Assembly (NCBI RefSeq): GCF_028867965.1
Contig: NZ_JAPQNT010000001.1
Location: 372,001-436,000, forward strand
Reading direction: 5' to 3'
Length of the DNA: 64,000 bases
Origin: Flavobacterium sp. SUN046
GTDB taxonomy: Bacteria; Bacteroidota; Bacteroidia; Flavobacteriales; Flavobacteriaceae
Part shown: positions 58,988-64,000 of the stretch, one piece after another
Numbering within the stretch: the stretch's first letter is position 1
Layout of the letters: each line of letters starts with the position of its first letter
Program-made: the position numbers and the translations under genes
Notes under the pieces: model-generated
Told to the model about the DNA's origin: nothing
Databases searched by the model: none
What the model saw: only the letters and a program-made list of their open reading frames with translations

Positions 58988-59404
58988 TTAGTCTTTAGAA
59001 GCTTTAATCAAATTTCCTTTTTCGTCAAACAATAAATCTTGACCATTAACCTCAGCTTCAAAAGTGATTTTTTTATTTGAATCTGTAATTTTAGCGGCGC
59101 TTTTTATTTTCTGTTTTGGATAATTTTTAGATACATAATCGGTAATTGATTTGGATAACGTTGTAACTGGAATTTCAGCTTCTGTTTCTAGAATTTTACC
59201 TTTTGCATCCAGTAAAACTGATTTTCCGATTTTATCTTCTGTGAAACCAGCTTCGTAATTTCCGTTTTCTTTTTCCCATTTTACTTTTTTGATTAAAGGA
59301 TATTGCTTAGAAAAAGAGGTTTTTACTTCTGCAGGAATATTTTTTTGAGCAAACGCGCCAAAAAAACTTAAAATTGCGACAACTGTAATTATTGAATTTT
59401 TCAT
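58988..59404 (-). CDS. Secreted PepSY-like (DUF2874) protein
   Basis: The 138-residue protein has a signal peptide (ending GAFAQ) and two PepSY-like repeats. The first has VKWEKENGNYEAGFTEDKIGKSVLLDAKGKIL, and the second has ITFEAEVNGQDLLFDEKGNL. The fold resembles beta-lactamase inhibitory protein; family members are periplasmic and bind or inhibit proteins. It is first in the cluster with the beta-propeller and RND efflux genes. Confidence 0.82.
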   Translation of the reverse strand: MKNSIITVVAILSFFGAFAQKNIPAEVKTSFSKQYPLIKKVKWEKENGNYEAGFTEDKIGKSVLLDAKGKILETEAEIPVTTLSKSITDYVSKNYPKQKIKSAAKITDSNKKITFEAEVNGQDLLFDEKGNLIKASKD

Positions 59405-59545
59405 TTTATAAAATTTATTTTTTATAAAAATAGTATTTAATCCAATTACAAAATGGAATTCTGTTCAATATTAAGACACATTTAAGGTTATTGCCAATTA
59501 AAAAAGCAACAAAATTATAGCATTTGTAACTACCAACAGAAAAAC

Positions 59546-59968
59546 TTACTTGTTTTCAAAACCAAATCTAATTGCTTCTTCAAGAATAGAAACATCAATA
59601 TCTTTTAGTGTTTTAAACTTAATACAATAACCTGTTACACTCGCTTTTCCAATTTTCTCGCCGTAGGTTTGGGCTAAATAAGTTTTATCTTTTATGCCAA
59701 GAATGTAAACCGAAATTCCAGTTTTATTTGCGCTAATACCTATTTGAAACCAATCTCGTGTTTCGCCATTAGCATATTTCATTGTGTGAAATCCGTATCC
59801 GATATTTGGGTTGGCAACAATTTTATTTTCATTATTTTTCCCATCAAAAAACCATAACTTACTTTCTGGAGCAATTTGAAGCGTCATGTGATGTAAATCT
59901 AGCATTTCACTTCGTTTTGGCTCGGGTTGACTTGAGATGTAACTGCTTATTTGTTCTTGGATGTTCAT
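59546..59968 (-). CDS. DUF1801 family protein
   Basis: The 140-residue cytosolic protein has the DUF1801/YdhG-like pattern: a helical N-terminus, WFFDGKNNENKIVANPNIGYG, then ISANKTGISVYILG and a C-terminal helix VSILEEAIRFGFENK. The family is widespread with no proven activity. It is a single gene with no partner nearby. Confidence 0.75.
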   Translation of the reverse strand: MNIQEQISSYISSQPEPKRSEMLDLHHMTLQIAPESKLWFFDGKNNENKIVANPNIGYGFHTMKYANGETRDWFQIGISANKTGISVYILGIKDKTYLAQTYGEKIGKASVTGYCIKFKTLKDIDVSILEEAIRFGFENK

Positions 59969-60040
59969 GAGTTTTGATGATTATTTTGCGAAAGTAAATT
60001 TTAATTTATTTTTCAAATCAGTTAAAACTTTTAGTTAACT

Positions 60041-61174
60041 TTAAAAAGGAAGTTCGTCAAGTTCAAAACTTAATGCATTTAAGAGTCTTTGAAAAAGTTT
60101 ATTTTTATTTGCTTCATCTTTTACAAAGGGTAAAACTTTTTGTTGTAGCTCCTGATTCAATTTTCGAAATTCAAATTTTTTCAGAATAATTCTATTGTCT
60201 ATAGATGAAATTCTATTTTGTACTTTAACTATAACTTGATTGTCAACTTTGTTGTTGAAATCTTTATACTCGTCAAATTTGTTCCAATTTAATAATTTAG
60301 GTATTTCAATAATTAGAGCTTCTTCATAAATTGCCATTAAAATTTCATTTAAATTAATTTTTTTTACTTCTTCGTATGAAAAAGTATTTACGAAAGAAAT
60401 TGAATTACTAAATTTTTCTGTATAGAAATCAAGCATGATTTCAAACTGTTTTTCAATAACTTTTTCATATTCTTCTTTATCGTTACCTAATATCTCTTTT
60501 CCGACTGATGTCAACATTTCATTCATTCTAAGGGCAACATTATTTAATTCAGAAATTGTATCTAAAATTTTGTTATCAGATGATTGCTTTTTTAAACCTT
60601 CCAAATACAGATAAAATAATCCTGCAAATTGATTTTTTATGAAACTTTCAATTTGTTCAACTTTATCAAATGTTTTGATAGGCTTTGATTTTACAATGTC
60701 TAAAAATTTAAAAATATTAATATGATCAACGTGTGCAAATTTAAATTTTTTCTTAGCTGTATTTGGTTTACTATATAATTCGTCAAAAAAATCTTGATTT
60801 TCCTTATAAGTTTCGTAATCAGAATTTACATTCTTGTCAACAAATATTAAAACAGGAATGTTTTTTGCTAACGAGGTTTCGAACTCTCTTCGAGTTATTG
60901 AAATAAATTCATCATCATATTTTTTCCTTTCCTCTTCAGCACTTGAAGAATTCATTGGACTACCATATCTACCACCAATAATTAATATCATTATATGACA
61001 CAAACCAACCTCATAATAGGCAGACTGGTCTATTGGTGCTCCGTGTTGATATGTTATTTTATCACTTTCAAATAGTATTGGTTCAAAACCATAAATTTCA
61101 ATAAACTTTTCTAGTCTTTCTCTTACGTGTTTTAAATCATAATATGTAGAACTTATAAATACTCTTGGAATCAT
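60041..61174 (-). CDS. DUF4062-domain protein
   Basis: The 377-residue protein has an N-terminal DUF4062 domain (about 1-160). RVFISSTYYDLKHVRERL at the start and MILIIGGRYGS near residue 63 resemble the TIR/NTP-handling fold. A helical C-terminal half follows. DUF4062 domains often sit on multidomain NTPases or defence-type proteins; here no other domain is recognised. The gene is isolated, with AT-rich gaps on both sides, and may be an acquired accessory gene. The function is unknown. Confidence 0.75.
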   Translation of the reverse strand: MIPRVFISSTYYDLKHVRERLEKFIEIYGFEPILFESDKITYQHGAPIDQSAYYEVGLCHIMILIIGGRYGSPMNSSSAEEERKKYDDEFISITRREFETSLAKNIPVLIFVDKNVNSDYETYKENQDFFDELYSKPNTAKKKFKFAHVDHINIFKFLDIVKSKPIKTFDKVEQIESFIKNQFAGLFYLYLEGLKKQSSDNKILDTISELNNVALRMNEMLTSVGKEILGNDKEEYEKVIEKQFEIMLDFYTEKFSNSISFVNTFSYEEVKKINLNEILMAIYEEALIIEIPKLLNWNKFDEYKDFNNKVDNQVIVKVQNRISSIDNRIILKKFEFRKLNQELQQKVLPFVKDEANKNKLFQRLLNALSFELDELPF

Positions 61175-61477
61175 ATTTTTACTTTTTAAGAATTAACGAA
61201 GTAATTTATAAATATTTCAAACACCTTAAATCATAGAATAAATAGATTAATGTTTGTGAAAAATATTTTCTTAAATTTCTATCTCTCAAATATATTGAAA
61301 AATATCAATCATAAAATAAATTATCTTTTATAACTCAAATCTCTGACACATATAGAAACGAAAACCCTGTTATTGCAATAATTTAAATGAGTTATTAAAT
61401 TGCTTTTTTCCTCGCAATAACAGATTGCAAAAGATAGCTGGAAATCTATCTGCCGACAAGCAAGTAGCTCCCAAAAA
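61175..61477. other. Gene-free AT-rich stretch with palindromic repeats
   Basis: I see no gene. It contains an inverted repeat with perfect 10-bp arms CTGTTATTGC (61367-61376) and GCAATAACAG (61414-61423), around CTTTTTTCCTCGC. A second small stem follows, GATAGCTGGAAATCTATC (61433-61450). The TTCCTCGCAA piece recalls the repeat at 43961. Confidence 0.65.
61367..61423. repeat. Inverted repeat related to the CTCGCAATGAC-type element
   Basis: Perfect 10-bp arms. The 3' half contains TTTTTTCCTCGCAATAAC, similar to the TTCCTCGCAATGAC element at 43971-43984. Confidence 0.55.
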
Positions 61478-63349
61478 CTAATTCTTAACAATAAACAAAG
61501 GAATAGAAATTTTATGACGCAATTTATCTACAGTTGTGCCAAATAAAATGTCTTTCAAACCAGTATGACCGTGCGTTCCCATTACTAAAATGTCAAAATT
61601 AGATTCGTTTACAATTTTCGGAATGGCTTTATTTGGTTTTCCAAATCCTAATTTTGTTGTTACTTTAAACCCTTTATTGGTTAACATTTCTTGGTATTCG
61701 CATAGTAATTTTTCATCAATTGTCGTTTCGTGGTCTTCAATATTTTCTCCATAAAAAATGGCTCCAATAGTTTCTACAACGTGAATTAAAGTATAATTAG
61801 CATCTTTTCCGCCCAATTCAAAAGCAGAATTTATAGCAATTTGATCAGCATCCGAAAAATCTACAGAAATGGCAATATTCTTTTTGCTGTAAGTAGCCAC
61901 TTTAGAAAAATTCAATTCGAAATTATGAGGCAAATGGCTTGTAATTTCATGTTTTGCTTTAGTTATAAAGGGTTTTAAAACAATATAAAGTAGCAAAATC
62001 AAAAAACCGAATGCCAGCGGAACAACCGTCAACCAAAGAATTATTGGATTATCCGAAGTTTGTAACCAACCTTGTATTTCATCAAAAACCAATTTGGCAT
62101 TCAACGAAACAATGATTAAAGCTACAATCCAAGAAGCAATTTGAGTGGTTTTTGAAATTTCAAAACCTTTCATTTTTGATTTATCCGAAACAAAATGTAT
62201 CAACGGAATTATGGCAAATCCAAGTTGCAAACTCAAAATAACTTGACTAAAAATCAGCATTTTTCCGGTTACACTTTCGCCATAAACTAAAATAACAATA
62301 ACAGCAGGAACAATCGCAATTAATCTTGTAATTATTCGTCTAACCCAAGGTTGAATTCTTAAATTTAGATAACCTTCCATAATGATTTGCCCAGCTAAAG
62401 TTCCTGTAATTGTGGAGCTTTGTCCAGCAGCAATTAGTGCAACTGCAAATAAAATGGGTGCCCATTTGTTTCCTAACATTGGCGAAAGCAACTTGTAAGC
62501 ATCTTGAATTTCTGCAATCTCAAAAAATCCATTTTTATGAAATGTGGCTGCTGCCAAAATCAAAATTGCTGCATTTACAAAAAAAGCAAGGTTTAAAGCA
62601 ATGGTTGAATCAATAAAATTGTATTTCAATGCTTGCTTAATTCCAGCGTTACTTCTATCAAATTTCCGAGTTTGAACCAAAGACGAATGCAAGTACAAAT
62701 TGTGTGGCATCACAGTCGCACCAATAATTCCGATTGCTATATATAAAGCCGCTTGCGAAGGCAATGTTGGAATTAATCCAGTTAAAACTTTACCGACTTC
62801 TGGCTGTGCAAAAATCATTTCAAATACAAACGAAAACCCAATTATCATTACTAATGCAATAATAAAAGCTTCCATTTTTCGCATACCTTTATTAATTAAA
62901 AACAATAATAGAAAAGTATCTAAAACGGTAATCATTACGCCTTGAATTAATGAAATGTCAAATAACAAGTTCAATCCTATTGCCATTCCTAAAACTTCAG
63001 CCAAATCACAAGCAGCAATTGCAATTTCAGCAAGAAAATAAAGAATATAATTGATAAAAGGCGAATACGTTTCTCGAGAAGCTTGCGCCAAATCACGTTG
63101 CGTAACAATTCCTAATCGTGCACTTAAACTTTGTAAAAGCAACGCCATCAAATTACTCATCAACAAAACCCAAAGTAAGGAATAGCCAAACTGACTTCCT
63201 CCAGCCAAATCTGTTGCCCAATTTCCCGGATCCATGTAGCCAACACTTATCAAATAAGCTGGTCCAAGAAAGGCTAAAATTTTTCTGAATCCAGTTTTTT
63301 TACCTTCTGTAGCAATCGATTGATTTACTTCTTCTAATGATTTACCCAT
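61478..63349 (-). CDS. Nramp divalent metal transporter fused to a universal stress protein domain
   Basis: The 623-residue fusion is an Nramp membrane part (about 1-460, eleven or so helices) with the metal-site motifs DPGNWATD in helix 1 and GATVMPHNLYLHS in helix 6. A cytoplasmic C-terminal UspA domain (about 480-623) shows NIAISVDFSD and the nucleotide-binding GTHGHTGLKDILFGTTVDKL. It most likely imports Mn2+ (or Fe2+) with proton symport; the Usp domain may sense ATP. It is preceded by the MntR-type regulator gene with a 3-bp gap, so the two are probably cotranscribed. Confidence 0.92.
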   Translation of the reverse strand: MGKSLEEVNQSIATEGKKTGFRKILAFLGPAYLISVGYMDPGNWATDLAGGSQFGYSLLWVLLMSNLMALLLQSLSARLGIVTQRDLAQASRETYSPFINYILYFLAEIAIAACDLAEVLGMAIGLNLLFDISLIQGVMITVLDTFLLLFLINKGMRKMEAFIIALVMIIGFSFVFEMIFAQPEVGKVLTGLIPTLPSQAALYIAIGIIGATVMPHNLYLHSSLVQTRKFDRSNAGIKQALKYNFIDSTIALNLAFFVNAAILILAAATFHKNGFFEIAEIQDAYKLLSPMLGNKWAPILFAVALIAAGQSSTITGTLAGQIIMEGYLNLRIQPWVRRIITRLIAIVPAVIVILVYGESVTGKMLIFSQVILSLQLGFAIIPLIHFVSDKSKMKGFEISKTTQIASWIVALIIVSLNAKLVFDEIQGWLQTSDNPIILWLTVVPLAFGFLILLLYIVLKPFITKAKHEITSHLPHNFELNFSKVATYSKKNIAISVDFSDADQIAINSAFELGGKDANYTLIHVVETIGAIFYGENIEDHETTIDEKLLCEYQEMLTNKGFKVTTKLGFGKPNKAIPKIVNESNFDILVMGTHGHTGLKDILFGTTVDKLRHKISIPLFIVKN

Positions 63350-63352
63350 AAT

Positions 63353-64000
63353 TTATTGCACTTTTATAAATAAATTTTCTGCTATTTTATTAGAAATTGA
63401 AATGGTATTCGAATTCAAAATTATAGTTAATGACGAATCAAATTCTTCTCGTGAAATAACTTTTATAGTTGAACCTAATGAAATATTTTGTTTGTCTAAA
63501 TATTGTAGAAATTCTACCGACGAATTTTTTACGCCAACACATACATAATTAGTGTTTATGACTGCCTCAGACAATAAAAATTTATCAATTTTAACCAATT
63601 CACCTTTGGCATTTGGAATTGGATCGCCATGCGGATCAAAAGATGGAAACCCAAGAAATTCATCTAATTTATTGATTAATTTTTCCGATTTTATATGTTC
63701 TAATTCTTCGGCTATTTCATGAACTTCATCCCAGGAAAAATTTAATTTATCCACCAAAAAGACTTCCCACAAGCGGTGTTTTCTTACAATCATTTTAGCC
63801 GAATAAAACCCTTTTTCGGTCAATGTTACACCTTGGTATTTCTGATAAGAAACCAATTCTTTTTCAGCAAATTTCTTTAACATATCAGTTACTGATGAGG
63901 CTTTAGTGTCCAACATTCCTGCAATTGCATTTGTGTTTACACCTTTAGGCGAAACCAGCGATAAATGATAAATAACTTTGATATAATTTTCTTCTGAAAT
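63353..64000 (-). CDS. DtxR/MntR-family metal-dependent regulator, 5' end cut off
   Basis: The reading frame is open to the last base, and 215 codons are visible. The N-terminal helix-turn-helix reads NTNAIAGMLDTKASSVTDMLKKFAEKELV. A dimerisation/metal domain follows (HRLWEVFLVDKLNFSWDEVHEIAEELEHIKSEKL), with the HEIAEELEH metal-ligand helix, then a C-terminal FeoA-like SH3 domain. It probably represses the Nramp gene when Mn2+ or Fe2+ is sufficient. The ATG at 63916 is internal; the true start is outside the window. Confidence 0.92.
   Translation of the reverse strand: MSEENYIKVIYHLSLVSPKGVNTNAIAGMLDTKASSVTDMLKKFAEKELVSYQKYQGVTLTEKGFYSAKMIVRKHRLWEVFLVDKLNFSWDEVHEIAEELEHIKSEKLINKLDEFLGFPSFDPHGDPIPNAKGELVKIDKFLLSEAVINTNYVCVGVKNSSVEFLQYLDKQNISLGSTIKVISREEFDSSLTIILNSNTISISNKIAENLFIKVQ

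Overview
The window reads as a chromosomal segment of a Flavobacterium-like member of the Flavobacteriaceae. The evidence is AT-rich DNA with short gene spacing, two secreted proteases ending in type IX secretion (T9SS) sorting domains (17232-19157 and 30328-32526), a GLPGLI-family gene, an SDR-type threonine dehydrogenase and an OlsF-like lipid acyltransferase. TANNTTTG promoter elements also recur 14-30 bp before start codons. One of them, before tRNA-Asn, is a perfect TTTG-N19-TANNTTTG promoter.

Layout: 1-3.6 kb holds the end of an outer-membrane efflux gene, a secreted protein of unknown function, an OmpA lipoprotein and exonuclease III. 3.7-5.5 kb is the two-domain acyltransferase. 5.5-7.0 kb is a tandem array of 119-bp palindromic repeats carrying two identical GIY-YIG nuclease genes. 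7.1-10 kb has a second copy of the unknown secreted protein family and a tight four-gene membrane operon (TM2, DUF2752, DUF4870-like, M48 protease). 10-20.6 kb is housekeeping: 2-hydroxyacid dehydrogenase, mgtE, rsmA, a TPR protein, serS, an M1 peptidase and rseP. 20.7-26.9 kb has tRNA-Asn, a 2OG oxygenase, amt, an exported haemoglobin-like lipoprotein and threonine dehydrogenase. 26.9-38.6 kb has mfd, a reprolysin-like protease, yraN, LD-carboxypeptidase, metG, add, a HAD phosphatase and a chloramphenicol acetyltransferase-like gene. 38.6-48 kb has an HRDC protein, ssb, a VOC protein, an M28 peptidase, an SDR protein, a frameshifted GLPGLI gene and an M13 peptidase. 48-52.3 kb is the iron uptake region (SCO, feoA, feoB, a beta-barrel protein, a FeoB-associated Cys-rich peptide). 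52.7-59.4 kb is an RND efflux cluster with a beta-propeller and a PepSY-like protein. 60-64 kb has a DUF4062 protein, an Nramp-universal stress protein fusion and a DtxR/MntR regulator cut by the window end.

The most unusual content is the palindromic repeat system. Its core (GAGCTTGTCGAAG or GAGCGCAGTCGA) occurs as the 119-bp array units around the GIY-YIG genes and as dispersed short palindromes. Five of the dispersed copies lie in frame inside three protein-coding genes: once in the dehydrogenase at 10 kb, once in the M28 peptidase and three times in the SDR gene at 44 kb. The two nuclease genes are identical while their flanking repeats differ at 7 positions by my manual comparison. A working hypothesis is a small palindromic mobile element family moved or maintained by a GIY-YIG nuclease, comparable in logic to REP sequences with RAYT transposases. 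That is inference, not demonstrated here. Several other palindrome families fill intergenic gaps.
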